Notes under the pieces: model-generated
Databases searched by the model: none
What the model was told of the DNA's origin: nothing
What the model saw: the letters and a program-made list of their open reading frames with translations, nothing else
Source: Amycolatopsis vastitatis
Lineage (GTDB): Bacteria; Actinomycetota; Actinomycetes; Mycobacteriales; Pseudonocardiaceae
NCBI RefSeq assembly: GCF_002234595.1
Contig: NZ_NMUL01000039.1
Location: 124,001-188,000, forward strand
Direction: 5' to 3'
Length of the DNA: 64,000 nucleotides
Position numbers and translations under genes: made by a program
Shown: one piece after another, positions 7,801 to 16,111 of the stretch
Layout: each line of letters begins with the position of its first letter
How positions within the stretch are numbered: position 1 is the stretch's first letter

Positions 7801-9426
7801 GCGCGGTGGCACTACGACCAGCTGCGCCGGGAAACCGCGCTGACCGGCACCGCCGGAACGGTCACCTTCGAGTACCGGGAAGGCCGGGAGGTGCTCCGCC
7901 GTCTCGGCGAAAACGCGAGCCTGGCCCAAACGCACGACGAACTGGGCCGTCTCGCCGGTCAAACGCTCTTTTCCGACGGCGAACCGGATCGCGCGCTCCA
8001 GGAACGCAGTTTCCGTTACCGCGCCGACGGTCAGGTGCTCGCGATCGACGACCGGGTGCACGGCACGCGCGTCTTCGCGCTCACCCCTGGCGGCCGTGTC
8101 ACCGGTGTGCAGGCCGCCGGCTGGACCGAACAGTACACCTACGACGCACTGGGAAACCTCGTCTCCGCACAACCCGGTCCGTCCACTGAGGACGACTCGG
8201 ACGTGGCCGGTCCCCGCGCGGTCGAAGGAATGCTGCTGCGCAGCGCGGGCCGGACTTCCTACTCCTACGACGCTTCGGGCCGGATCGTCCGGGAAGTCCG
8301 CCGCAGCCTGTCCGGACGGCGCCGAATCCGCGAATACGCGTGGAACGACCGCGACCAGCTGATCGGCGTCACCACGCCGGACGGCACCCGCTGGCGGTAC
8401 CGCTACGACCCGTTCGGCCGCCGGATCGCCAAACAGCGCCTTGCCCCCGACGGCGGCATCGCCGAAGAAACCACGTTCTCGTGGGACGGCACCGTCCTCG
8501 CCGAAGCCGCCCGGACCGTCGACGGCCGGACGACCGTCACATCCTGGGACTACCGCGGCGGTTCGGCCGAACCGATCGCGCAAACCACCCGCTCCTGGCT
8601 GGCGGACGCGCCCACGGCGGTCATCGACACCCGCTTCCACGCCATCGTCGCCGACCTGATCGGCGCACCGACCGAACTGGTCGACGCGGCCGGGCGGGTC
8701 ACCTGGTACCGGACCAGCGGCTTGTGGGGCAACACCATCGCCATGTCCACTTCGGACGGAATCGGCTGCCCGCTGCGCTTCCCGGGCCAGTACCACGACG
8801 ACGAAACCGGACTGCACTACAACGTGCACCGGTACTACGACCCGCACACCGCGCGGTACCTGTCGCCGGACCCGATCGGACTGACCCCGTCCGCGAACCA
8901 CTACACGTACGTCCCGAACCCGCTGGCCGTGGCGGACCCGCTGGGCCTGGCCGGTTACCGGGACCCGTCGAGCCAGCAATGGGCCCGGGACCCCGCTCTG
9001 CCGCCCGCCGACCACATCCACAACCGGGGCACCGAATACCCCGGCGGCTACTGGCAGTCCACACACGACGAAATGGCGACCAAGTGGACTCTGGAGGGCC
9101 GGGCCCTCGGCCGCGTCCCGCGGGACCCGAGCGGTGCCCGCGTTCCGCACGACCAGCTGAACTGGGTCGACGCGCAGGGCCGCCCGATTCCGTACTACGA
9201 CGCGAACGGCAACCGGAACCTGACCTACGAGCACGTTCCGCCGGTGGTGGAGCACTGGCGCGACGAGGGCCACAACATGACCGATGAGGAACGCAAGGCC
9301 TGGTACAACAACACCGACGACATGGAAGCCATGGGCAGATCGCAGAACTCGTCCGAAGGCGCGCAGCTCACCGACCGCTACGCGGAGACGGAGCCAGGAC
9401 CTCGGCATCCGTGTACCTTGCACTGA
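4858..9426 (+). CDS. RHS-repeat polymorphic toxin with N-terminal WXG-like module and C-terminal HNH-like nuclease
   Basis: This is a 1522-residue secreted-toxin architecture. Residues 1-250 are helical with a WXG-type turn (NWTGRAADAY, about residue 122), consistent with type VII export. Residues 255-330 are a Pro/Gly/His-rich linker. A DUF6531-like block starts at about 332 (GDPVDAVSGQMITAGTDVEL). Some 25 YD/RHS repeats (YDxxGRxxxxTD pattern) then build the cocoon, closed by the RHS core signature (YHDDETGLHYNVHRYYDPHT, then RYLSPDPIGL, about 1334). The variable tip after ADPLGLA (about 1367-1522) has LTYEHVPPVVEHW and an Asn-rich YNNTDDMEAMGRSQNSSEGA, resembling HNH/endonuclease VII-type toxin domains (GH-E-like). 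Nuclease activity is inferred. The immunity gene is probably next, at 9452. Confidence 0.9.
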   Translation: MSNPLVAAKQDSTTWHTGINVLDDAIGAYDGIKSGSWIEGGIAALGTAMDLLTIAMNPVGTLISYGLNWLIEHVQPLQDALNQLAGDADQITAYSQTWGNIAKAVEKAAKDLGDSVRKDTANWTGRAADAYRANVKNKIDHLNAAATCAIGISTVVEIVGVITAAVRAMVRDMITQAVGDFIQDALEEVCSLGLGTPVVVAQVVEQVAAWIEKIGALVKKLINSVEKLRPLMSKLEEIFAAVKKVMSELHGRPGEGGTHVSSAEPGHSGPHEPGAPHDGTSPSSAPEPDGGVPDGTPPGSHGAEPNAPGGHDPEAAGGQKSEGTGGCDGKGGDPVDAVSGQMITAGTDVELPGLLPLVLNRAYASGYADGRSFGPGWASTLDQRLVLTDDFVRYYGADAEVLSYIHPARDGSPVLPSFGARWPLSWDAAAENYLLADRESGWTRRFAAHPTVPGEWQISSLSDRSGHRVDYLRDELGRPLAVTHSGGYRVGVDTVDGADGLRIAAYRLLGGGEHGEDVPIVSFRYDRRGRLSGIVNSTGAPYQYDYDGADRIVAWTDRTGYRYEYEYGPDGRVVRGAGLDGYLDATFDYDLTGRVTVVTDSLGGRTEYHYDEHNHITAVVDPNGGVERPEFDRFHRLLSFTDKNGAVTRYERDENGDPTRIEYPDGTALTIEYDPRWRLPVTVTQPNGAVWRHTYDDAGRVVSTVDPLGAVATSELDERGHLAATVEPDGARWTYTSDDAGRPLSVTSPDGETTTFRLDGFGRAVEATDPRGRTTRYGWTREGALVWRVAANGDREERFYDLEGSLVRARSATGAMTAFERGPFGLLTARTGQDGVRHTFTHDTELRLTGVRNPAGQTWSYRYDPAGNLIGEQDFTGRALEYRVDAMGALISRAEAGGAVTELTRDVRGRVSRRTSGETTIAYDYDEGGRLRRVADDAVEVTYERDLLGRPVAESVDGRVLRSEYDVAGRRVRRITPSGVEARWHYDQLRRETALTGTAGTVTFEYREGREVLRRLGENASLAQTHDELGRLAGQTLFSDGEPDRALQERSFRYRADGQVLAIDDRVHGTRVFALTPGGRVTGVQAAGWTEQYTYDALGNLVSAQPGPSTEDDSDVAGPRAVEGMLLRSAGRTSYSYDASGRIVREVRRSLSGRRRIREYAWNDRDQLIGVTTPDGTRWRYRYDPFGRRIAKQRLAPDGGIAEETTFSWDGTVLAEAARTVDGRTTVTSWDYRGGSAEPIAQTTRSWLADAPTAVIDTRFHAIVADLIGAPTELVDAAGRVTWYRTSGLWGNTIAMSTSDGIGCPLRFPGQYHDDETGLHYNVHRYYDPHTARYLSPDPIGLTPSANHYTYVPNPLAVADPLGLAGYRDPSSQQWARDPALPPADHIHNRGTEYPGGYWQSTHDEMATKWTLEGRALGRVPRDPSGARVPHDQLNWVDAQGRPIPYYDANGNRNLTYEHVPPVVEHWRDEGHNMTDEERKAWYNNTDDMEAMGRSQNSSEGAQLTDRYAETEPGPRHPCTLH

Positions 9427-9451
9427 GAAGGGCGAGATCGGGAGGCGAACA

Positions 9452-10207
9452 GTGGACCCACGCGAAACGTACGCGGCGATGCCCGGCGTCACCGCGCTCG
9501 GCGACCTGCCCGACGCCTGGCACTGGGCGACCGCCCCCGGCTTCGACCACAGCGCTGCTGTGTACGACGACGGCAAGCGTGCGTTCCAGGCCTACGCCCT
9601 GGATTCGTACGACGAAGGCTTGGCCGTCGCGCTGCTGTCCTTCGCCCGCTCGCACAGCACCGACCTGACCACCGACGCCCCGCTGTCGCCGGCCGAAGGC
9701 TTCTCCCACCCGGGATACGGCTTCGACGCGATAGCCGCGGCCGCCCCGCCCCTGCACCGCTTGTACCCGGACGACGCCGAGATGAACGACGCCGTCCGGG
9801 CGGTCATCCCGGTCTACCGCTGCGAAGTGGCCGGCGACGAAAGCCTTCAAGACGCCGAATACCGCTACAGCCGCGGCTCCGGCATCCGCGGCACCCGCTG
9901 GGACCGCCCGCCGTCCCCGTACCTGAAGTACCGCTACCGCGGCGCCACCGGTGCCGTACAAGCGAAACGCGGTTTCGCCGGGCTCAAATCCATGATCAGC
10001 ACGGTGACCCGGGGCGAGGGCCGGGACGACCTGTTCGTGGAGTTCGAGAACTACCGGCACGAGGTGTACACGGTCACCTGGACCGATACCTGGACCCTCA
10101 CCGGGCCGGACGGGGCCGCCACACCGGTCAGCCTCGAGGAACTGCTGGAAGCGGTCAAGGTCGCGCTCTACGGACCGAACCTCGAGCACGCGGACTTCCC
10201 CGCCTGA
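9452..10207 (+). CDS. Putative immunity protein for the RHS toxin
   Basis: This 251-residue, cytosolic-looking protein lies 25 bases after the RHS stop, with a strong RBS (GGGAGG, 9440-9445) before GTG 9452. I recognise no domain. It has many aromatic and acidic residues and no signal peptide or membrane segment. In polymorphic-toxin loci the gene just after the toxin normally encodes the inhibitor, so immunity is the best reading, by position alone. Longer frames extending back into the RHS gene were rejected because they overlap its nuclease tip. Confidence 0.7.
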   Translation: MDPRETYAAMPGVTALGDLPDAWHWATAPGFDHSAAVYDDGKRAFQAYALDSYDEGLAVALLSFARSHSTDLTTDAPLSPAEGFSHPGYGFDAIAAAAPPLHRLYPDDAEMNDAVRAVIPVYRCEVAGDESLQDAEYRYSRGSGIRGTRWDRPPSPYLKYRYRGATGAVQAKRGFAGLKSMISTVTRGEGRDDLFVEFENYRHEVYTVTWTDTWTLTGPDGAATPVSLEELLEAVKVALYGPNLEHADFPA

Positions 10208-10274
10208 AGTGGACCGCGGTAGCCGCACTGCAGTGCGCCGTCGCCGTGGCGTCGCATGAGTGCGGCCTCGGCTG

Positions 10275-11753
10275 TCATGGCCGTCCAGTGCGAGCCACGC
10301 GCTGCTTCGGTGCCTGGAAGCCGCCGGTCTTCGGCTCGAGCAGTTCGGCCAGCCTCAGCGGGGTGCGGTCCTCGGACATCGGACCGATGAGCTGCACTCC
10401 GACCGGCAGACCCTCGGGGGACCGGCCCGCGGGGATGGCGGTGGCGGGCAGGCCGGGCATGGTGGCCAGGCCGGCCCAGACGAGCTGGTCGAAGTACGGG
10501 TAGTCGACGCCGTCGATGTCGATGCGCCGTTCCAGCGGATCGGGGTGGTGGTCGTGCGGGAACGCGGGCGTCGGCGTGATCGGGCAGACCACGGCGTCGA
10601 ACTCGGTGAACAGCTGCCGCCAGCCGTGGCGGTGGACCTCGCGGCGGTTGTTCGCCTCCATCCAGTCGCGGTGGCTGAACACCATGGCGCGCCGCCGCGC
10701 GGCGTCGAGACTCTGGTCGGCCGCGCTCAGTCCGGCGACACGAGTCCGCAGCTGCTCGTCCGATTCGACGGGAAAACGTGCGACCGAGCCCGAAACCAGC
10801 AACTGCGTGTAGAGCGTCGCCGCTTCGGTCAGGTCGGGCAGCAGCGGGCTGTGCCGTTCGACGCGGGCGCCGCCGTCGGCGAGCGCGGCGGCCACCCGGT
10901 TCACGCCCGCCCGCACGGCGGCCCCGGTCGGAATGAGCGGGTGCTCCTCGAGGACCAAGACCCGGAAGTCGCCGAGCCGCTCGTGGCGGGGCGGCGGCAG
11001 CGCCAACCGGTACGCCACGCCGCGCGTCAGCGGGTCCGGTCCGGCCATGACGTCGAGCAGGAGCGTGAGGTCGCGGGCGGTGCGCGCCATCGGACCGACG
11101 ACGGCGAGGTCGAGGTCGACCGGCAAGGCCGGCTCGGACGGCGCGACCATCCCGCGGTTGGCCGCCAGTCCGAGCGTCGGCTTGTGCGCGTAGACGCCGC
11201 AGAAATGCGCGGGGGTGCGCAGCGAGCCCGCGATGTCGGACGCGATGGACAGCGCGCCGAACCCGGACGCCAGGGCCGCCGCCGACCCGCCGGATGAGCC
11301 GCCCGGTGTGCGAGCGTGGTCCCACGGGTTGGTGGTGGTGCCGTAGATCCCGTTGAAGCTCTGGATGTCCTGCAGTCCCAACGGCACATTGGTCTTGCCG
11401 AGCACCACCGCGCCCGCGGCCTTGATTCGCGACACCTGGACCGCGTCCTCGACCGGCATGAAATCGCGGTACGGCGGCATGCCCCACGTCGTGGGCAGCC
11501 CGGCGATGTCGTACGACTCCTTGACCGTCACCGGAACGCCGAGCAGCGGCCGGTCCTCACCCCGCGCACGTGCCTGGTCGGCACGGCGTGCGGCGGCCCG
11601 CGCACGGTCGAAGTCCGGCACGCAGATCGCGTTGACCACCTCGTCGTCGCGCTCGATACGGGCGATCGCCTCGTCGGTCAGTTCCCCCGATGTCACCGCA
11701 CCGGCGCGCAATGCCGAAACAAGTTCTCCGGCCGTTCGATAGCTCCATTCCAT
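10275..11753 (-). CDS. Amidase-signature family amidase
   Basis: This 492-residue enzyme has the Ser-cisSer-Lys catalytic set of amidase-signature hydrolases: Lys in GVPVTVKESYD (about residue 78), the Gly/Ser loop TPGGSSGGSAAALASG, and the nucleophile region SDIAGSLRTPAHFCG. These enzymes cleave carboxamides. ATG 11753 (MEWSYRTAGELVSALRAG) matches the usual family N-terminus; an upstream in-frame start at 11789 adds atypical sequence. The next genes are an Lrp-type regulator and an M20 amidohydrolase, suggesting a catabolic unit for an amide or N-acyl compound. Confidence 0.88.
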   Translation of the reverse strand: MEWSYRTAGELVSALRAGAVTSGELTDEAIARIERDDEVVNAICVPDFDRARAAARRADQARARGEDRPLLGVPVTVKESYDIAGLPTTWGMPPYRDFMPVEDAVQVSRIKAAGAVVLGKTNVPLGLQDIQSFNGIYGTTTNPWDHARTPGGSSGGSAAALASGFGALSIASDIAGSLRTPAHFCGVYAHKPTLGLAANRGMVAPSEPALPVDLDLAVVGPMARTARDLTLLLDVMAGPDPLTRGVAYRLALPPPRHERLGDFRVLVLEEHPLIPTGAAVRAGVNRVAAALADGGARVERHSPLLPDLTEAATLYTQLLVSGSVARFPVESDEQLRTRVAGLSAADQSLDAARRRAMVFSHRDWMEANNRREVHRHGWRQLFTEFDAVVCPITPTPAFPHDHHPDPLERRIDIDGVDYPYFDQLVWAGLATMPGLPATAIPAGRSPEGLPVGVQLIGPMSEDRTPLRLAELLEPKTGGFQAPKQRVARTGRP

Positions 11754-11826
11754 GAATCCGAAGCTAGCGGCATGCCACAGAGGACACAAAATTCCTTTTC
11801 ACACAACAGGATCGACGGCTCAATCC

Positions 11827-12834
11827 TCAGAACGACGCCCACGGATCGACGGGCACCACGTCGAGGATCCGGCCGGTGTCGTCGAGCAGGCAGCCCATTC
11901 GTTTGACGGCGTGGAGCGTGACGGCACGGTCGGTGAGGGTGAGCGCGGGGAGCTTTCCGGCGAGTTCCGCTTCCAGGCGTTGAATGTCGCCGAGTGAGCG
12001 CAGCCACAGGGTCATCACGAGGTTGTCCGCTCCGGTGGTGGCCGCGCACAGGCGGACTTCCGGCAGTTCGGTCAACGCGCTGGCGGTCCGGTGCAGTTCG
12101 CCGGGTGGCACCCGGGCCCAGAACGTCGCGGCGACGGGCCATCCGGTGAGGGGCTGGGCGACTTCGCAGCGCAGTGACAGCAGGCCGCCGCCGATCATCT
12201 CGTTGAGCCACCGGCGGACGGTGGACCCGCTCCTCGCCGTGCGGGCCGCGATGTCGGCCGCCGGGCTCCGTCCGTCCTCCATGGCGCCGAGCACTGCCCG
12301 GTAGTGGTCCTTCCAGACGGGCCGGCTGCCGGTCGCCAGGGGGACGTACGCCCGCCGCCGCGGCGACAGAGCATCGAGCCGCCAGTGGTTGCCCTCGCCG
12401 TAGACGGTGGTGATCGCGTGGGTCCGCGTTCCGCGTAGGCCGGGGAGTTGCTGCAGCTTCTCGAGAACGAGCCGGGACAGCGTCGCCAGGTCGGGGGTCA
12501 GCACGGTCAGGAACAGGTCCCGGCCGCTGCTGACGATCGAGATCGAGGCGATCTGCGGGACACGGGACAGCACCTCCACCGCCTGGGCGCGGGCGGTGGG
12601 CTGGAGATCCACTTCGATGAACGCGTTGCAGTGGTCCTGCGCCCACAGCCTGACGTCGGGGTAGGCGGTGACCCGGGCGGATCCGGCCTCGAGAAGTCTC
12701 TGCCAGCGCCGCGTCGCGGTGACGGCGTCGACGCCGAGCAGCCTGCCGATCTCGTGCCAGGTCGCGCGGGGTGCCGCCTGCAGCGCGTGCACGAGCTTGA
12801 GATCCGTCTCGTCGGGTATGAGCACATCCTGCAT
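11827..12834 (-). CDS. Lrp/AsnC-family regulator with duplicated domains
   Basis: This 335-residue protein is about twice the length of a standard Lrp. An N-terminal AsnC-type HTH (PDETDLKLVHALQAAPRATW then IGRLLGVDAVTATRRWQRLL) and ligand-binding strands (VEVLSRVPQIASISIVSSGR) are followed by a second HTH-like block (SPAADIAARTARSGSTVRRW) and a second effector-like domain ending in MGCLLDDTGRILDVVPVDPW. Double-Lrp proteins of this kind occur in actinobacteria. It lies between the amidase (same strand, downstream) and the divergent M20 amidohydrolase, so it probably regulates both. The start at 12834 gives the conserved MQDVLIPDETDLK opening; longer in-frame extensions are Arg-rich and were not accepted. 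Confidence 0.82.
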   Translation of the reverse strand: MQDVLIPDETDLKLVHALQAAPRATWHEIGRLLGVDAVTATRRWQRLLEAGSARVTAYPDVRLWAQDHCNAFIEVDLQPTARAQAVEVLSRVPQIASISIVSSGRDLFLTVLTPDLATLSRLVLEKLQQLPGLRGTRTHAITTVYGEGNHWRLDALSPRRRAYVPLATGSRPVWKDHYRAVLGAMEDGRSPAADIAARTARSGSTVRRWLNEMIGGGLLSLRCEVAQPLTGWPVAATFWARVPPGELHRTASALTELPEVRLCAATTGADNLVMTLWLRSLGDIQRLEAELAGKLPALTLTDRAVTLHAVKRMGCLLDDTGRILDVVPVDPWASF

Positions 12835-12935
12835 GTCCAGCCGTCCAGATGAGCGAATTCGGGAATCTGTGACCTCAGCGTGGCACCGGGCGCGAATCTC
12901 GGCAAGGAGCCCAGCGACCCCGAGGAGACCGCCCG

Positions 12936-14117
12936 ATGTCCGTGCACGAGGACGCCATCGCGATACGCGACGACATGATCCGGCTGCGCCGCCAGGTGCA
13001 CGCCGAACCCGAGATCGGCCTGGACCTGCCACGGACCCAGGAAAGAGTGCTCACCGCACTCGACGGGCTGCCGCTGGAGGTGTCGCTCGGTGAGGGGCTG
13101 AGCTCAGTGACCGCGGTGCTGCGGGCGAACCGGCCGGGTCCGGTCGTCCTGCTGCGTGCGGACATGGACGCCTTACCCGTGCAAGAGCGCACCGGACTCG
13201 GCTATGCGTCCCGTGTGGAGGGTGTGATGCACGCCTGCGGGCACGATCTGCACACCGCCATGCTGGTCGGTGCCGCGCACGTGCTCGCCGCGAGGCGAGA
13301 CGCCTTGCCCGGAGATGTGATCTTCATGTTCCAGCCGGGCGAGGAGGGCTGGGACGGCTCGGCCGCGATGATCGCCGAGGGTGTGCTGGATGCCGCGGGA
13401 AAGCGACCGGACGCGGCTTACGCGCTGCACGTGTTCGCTGCCGCTGTGCCGCACGGGTCGTTCACGGCCCGCCCGGGCACGACGATGGCGGCCTCCGACG
13501 GACTCGAAGTCACCGTCGTCGGCTCCGGCGGGCACGGCGCCCGGCCGCATCGCGCGAACGACCCGATCCCGGTGATCTGCGAGATCGTCACGGCACTGCA
13601 AACCCTGGTCACCCGCCAGTCCGACATCTTCGACCCGGTGGTGCTGACCGTGGGCTCGCTGCACGCCGGAACGCGACGCAACGTCATCCCCGACACGGCG
13701 AGGTTCGAAGCGACCTTGCGCACGTTTTCCGCACCCGCCAAAGCCCGGATCAAGGACGCGGCCATCACCTTGGCCGAGTCGATCGCGCGGGCGCACGGCC
13801 TGCGGGCCGAGGTGACCTACGTCGACGGGTATCCCATGACCGTCAACGACCCGCAGGAGACGGCGTTCGTCGCCGGCACCATCGGCGAAGTCCTCGGCGA
13901 GCACCGCTTCCACCAGCTGGCCGCCCCACTGCCGGGCAGTGAAGACTTTTCCCGGGTCCTGCAACGGATTCCCGGCGCCTTCGTCCTGCTCGGCGCGGGC
14001 GACGGCACCGCGGACAACCACTCGCCGCTGGCCGAGTTCGACGATTCCGTGCTGCCGGACGGCGCCGCCGTTCTCGCCGAACTGGCCCTGCGCAGGGGAC
14101 GGGGGGTGCCGGCGTGA
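12936..14117 (+). CDS. M20-family amidohydrolase (hippurate/IAA-amino-acid hydrolase type)
   Basis: This 393-residue metallopeptidase-fold enzyme removes acyl groups from N-acyl amino acids or similar substrates. The metal-binding block HACGHDLHTAML (about residue 98), an upstream LLRADMDALPVQE, and FQPGEEGWDGSA (about 131-142) are characteristic. The lid domain starts near GSGGHGARPHRANDP. It is divergent from the Lrp-type regulator and near the amidase, which supports a shared amide-degradation role. The stop overlaps the GTG of a tiny membrane-protein gene. Confidence 0.9.
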   Translation: MSVHEDAIAIRDDMIRLRRQVHAEPEIGLDLPRTQERVLTALDGLPLEVSLGEGLSSVTAVLRANRPGPVVLLRADMDALPVQERTGLGYASRVEGVMHACGHDLHTAMLVGAAHVLAARRDALPGDVIFMFQPGEEGWDGSAAMIAEGVLDAAGKRPDAAYALHVFAAAVPHGSFTARPGTTMAASDGLEVTVVGSGGHGARPHRANDPIPVICEIVTALQTLVTRQSDIFDPVVLTVGSLHAGTRRNVIPDTARFEATLRTFSAPAKARIKDAAITLAESIARAHGLRAEVTYVDGYPMTVNDPQETAFVAGTIGEVLGEHRFHQLAAPLPGSEDFSRVLQRIPGAFVLLGAGDGTADNHSPLAEFDDSVLPDGAAVLAELALRRGRGVPA

Positions 14118-14281
14118 TCGTCCTCGTGCTGTGGCTGGCCGGTGGTGGCGCCCTGGTGATCACCGGCATCGTCCAAGACCAGCCCGTGACGGCGATCTTG
14201 GGTGGCGCACTGCTCGCCTTCCTCTTGTGGGGCTTGGTCAGCGGCGGGTCCGGCGATGACGACGACTGCGGCGAGGCCTAG
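14114..14281 (+). CDS. Tiny membrane protein coupled to the amidohydrolase
   Basis: This 55-residue protein begins at a GTG that overlaps the upstream stop (GTGA, 14114-14117). It has two hydrophobic helices (VLVLWLAGGGALVITGIV and AILGGALLAFLLWGLV) and an acidic tail DDDDCGEA. The overlap and composition support a real coding region; the function is unknown. Its only context is the preceding M20 gene. Confidence 0.6.
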   Translation: MIVLVLWLAGGGALVITGIVQDQPVTAILGGALLAFLLWGLVSGGSGDDDDCGEA

Positions 14282-14313
14282 TCAGGCACGAGGTGACTCG
14301 GGACGGCGCCCGG

Positions 14314-14901
14314 TCATCGCGGCATCCGCTCCGACGCCGTGGCGGTCAGGGTCAGCAGTTCGCGCAGCACTTCCGCGGCGATGTCGGTGAGAGAACGCTG
14401 CTCGCCCTCGCGAATCCACTGGGTGAACGCGATCGCGAACACGGTGGCGCCCGACTCCGCGGCCAGGGTGGCGGCCACCTCGCCGATGCCTCGCCGGCGC
14501 ATGGCTTCGGCGACCATGGTGGCGATGCTGGCCAGCTTGTGCCGCTCGCGTTCCCGCAGCGCCGGGTTCTGGTCGATGACCGACTGCCGGGTCCGGGAGT
14601 GCGCCCGGCGCTCGTCCGGGAAGAAGGACCCCGCGGACCGCAGCGACGAAGCGACGATCTCGAGCGGGGACGCATCCGGCGGTGCCGCGTCGACGCCGGC
14701 GAGGAACGCGTCCACCAGCACCTGCTGCCCGCTGAAGAGGACCTCGCGCTTGTCGCTGAAGTGGCGGAAGAAGGTGCGCTCGGTCAGGCCGACGGACTCG
14801 GCGATTTCCATCGTGGTCGTCTGCTCGAACCCGCGCGTGGCGAACAGCTCGAGAGCGGCCTTCTGAAGCCGCTCGGCAGCTCCCGGTTCCCAACGCACCA
14901 T
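14314..14901 (-). CDS. TetR-family transcriptional regulator
   Basis: This 195-residue TetR protein has the N-terminal HTH ESVGLTERTFFRHFSDKREV (about residues 35-54) and a helical ligand domain. It faces the epimerase gene at 15021 across a perfect 34-base palindrome, so it very likely represses itself and that gene. Its N-terminal half resembles the partial TetR at 1-268. Ligand unknown. Confidence 0.92.
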   Translation of the reverse strand: MVRWEPGAAERLQKAALELFATRGFEQTTTMEIAESVGLTERTFFRHFSDKREVLFSGQQVLVDAFLAGVDAAPPDASPLEIVASSLRSAGSFFPDERRAHSRTRQSVIDQNPALRERERHKLASIATMVAEAMRRRGIGEVAATLAAESGATVFAIAFTQWIREGEQRSLTDIAAEVLRELLTLTATASERMPR

Positions 14902-14945
14902 GCGGCCGAGTGTAGTGATGACAGCGACTGACTTGAAGTGTACGT

Positions 14946-14979
14946 TGATGTCTGTGACTGACGTCAGTCACAGACATCA
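14946..14979. promoter_or_regulatory. Perfect 34-bp palindrome, TetR operator
   Basis: The 17-base arm TGATGTCTGTGACTGAC (14946-14962) is followed directly by its exact complement (14963-14979), with no spacer. It is centred between the divergent TetR and epimerase genes. The nested TGAC/GTCA half-sites suggest two overlapping TetR dimers. Its outer TGATGTC resembles the half-sites at 306-360. Confidence 0.8.
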
Positions 14980-15020
14980 GCCGCTCCGCCCGAGGCGGGG
15001 CCGTCGAGGGAGATCACCTC

Positions 15021-15914
15021 ATGCACGTTTTCGTCACCGGAGCCTCCGGCTGGATCGGCTCGGCCGTCGTCGACGAGCTGCTCGCCGCGGGCCACGAGGT
15101 CACCGGACTGGCCAGGTCCGAAGCGTCCGCCGCCGCATTGGCGGCGAAGGGCACCCGCGTTCGCCGCGGTGACCTGGACGACTTGGCCGGCATCCGCGCC
15201 GGCGCCGAGGACGCCGACGCCGTCATCCATCTCGCGAACAAGCACGACTTCGCCAACCCGGCCGTCTCGAACGCGGCCGAACGAGGCGCCGTCCAGACCA
15301 TCGGCGACACGCTCGCGGGCACCGGCCGTCCGTTCCTGCTCGCCTCCGGTGTCGCCGCCCTCACCCAGGGCCGGCCCGCCACCGAGGACGACCCGTCCCG
15401 GTCCCACGGTCCCGACTCGCCACGGGGCGGAAGCGAGAACCTCGCGCTCGAGTTCGTCGAACGCGGGGTCCACAGCGTCAGCCTGCGCTTCGCGCCGAGC
15501 GTGCACGGCACCGGCGACCACGGGTTCATCGCGGTCCTCGCCGCGATCGCCCGTGAGAAGGGCGTGTCCGGCTACCCCGGCGACGGCACCAACCGCTGGG
15601 CCGCCGTGCACCGCACCGACGCCGCCCGGATGGTCACCCTCGGCCTCGCGAAGGCACCCGCGGGTGCCCGTCTCCACGCCATCGCCGAGGAAGGTGTGCC
15701 GACCCGCGAGATCGCGCACGCGATCGGCAGCGCGTTCGACCTGCCCGTCGCGTCGATCCCGCTCGATGAGGTCCAGGCCCACTTCGGGTGGATCGGCACG
15801 TTCTTCGGCATGGACCTCGCGGCGACCAGCACCAAGACGCGGGAACTGCTCGGGTGGACGCCCACCGGACCGACCCTCACCGAGGACCTCGCCGCGGGCG
15901 CGTACTCGGGGTAG
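15021..15914 (+). CDS. NAD-dependent epimerase/dehydratase-family (extended SDR) oxidoreductase
   Basis: This 297-residue Rossmann protein starts with the nucleotide-binding motif VTGASGWIGSAVVDELLAAG (residues 5-24) and keeps the central strand ADAVIHLANKHD. The usual YxxxK is replaced: the expected region reads SPRGGSENLALEFV, with no Tyr. It is thus an atypical extended SDR (NmrA/epimerase group), perhaps a sensor or reductase with altered chemistry. RBS GGGAGAT is at 15009-15015. Control by the divergent TetR through the 34-bp palindrome is likely. Confidence 0.85.
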   Translation: MHVFVTGASGWIGSAVVDELLAAGHEVTGLARSEASAAALAAKGTRVRRGDLDDLAGIRAGAEDADAVIHLANKHDFANPAVSNAAERGAVQTIGDTLAGTGRPFLLASGVAALTQGRPATEDDPSRSHGPDSPRGGSENLALEFVERGVHSVSLRFAPSVHGTGDHGFIAVLAAIAREKGVSGYPGDGTNRWAAVHRTDAARMVTLGLAKAPAGARLHAIAEEGVPTREIAHAIGSAFDLPVASIPLDEVQAHFGWIGTFFGMDLAATSTKTRELLGWTPTGPTLTEDLAAGAYSG

Positions 15915-16111
15915 GCGATCAGCCCGTCGATGTGCGGCCCGGCCCCGGATGCGCTTCCGGGACCGGGTCGGCAACTCGGCGGCCCGGCGACCTGCCGGCG
16001 CTGGTCGCACAGGCCGCCGGCTGGAACTCCGCAACACGATTCAGCTTCGCGGTGGTGGCAGCGGCACGTGCGCACGGCGGGAGAAAGAAAACGGCGACGA
16101 ATACGAACCGC

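Noticed and set aside
4798..9576. Very long open frame on the strand opposite the RHS toxin
   Set aside because: It is GC-rich, Arg/Val/Gly-heavy antisense sequence with no family features; the RHS gene explains the coding signal.
12835..13032. Longer N-terminus for the double-Lrp regulator
   Set aside because: The added sequence is Arg/Gly-rich and overlaps the divergent amidohydrolase start; MQDVLIPDETDLK fits the family.
15944..15961. Terminator CCCGGA/TCCGGG after the epimerase
   Set aside because: Only six pairs in a GC-rich region; too weak to call.
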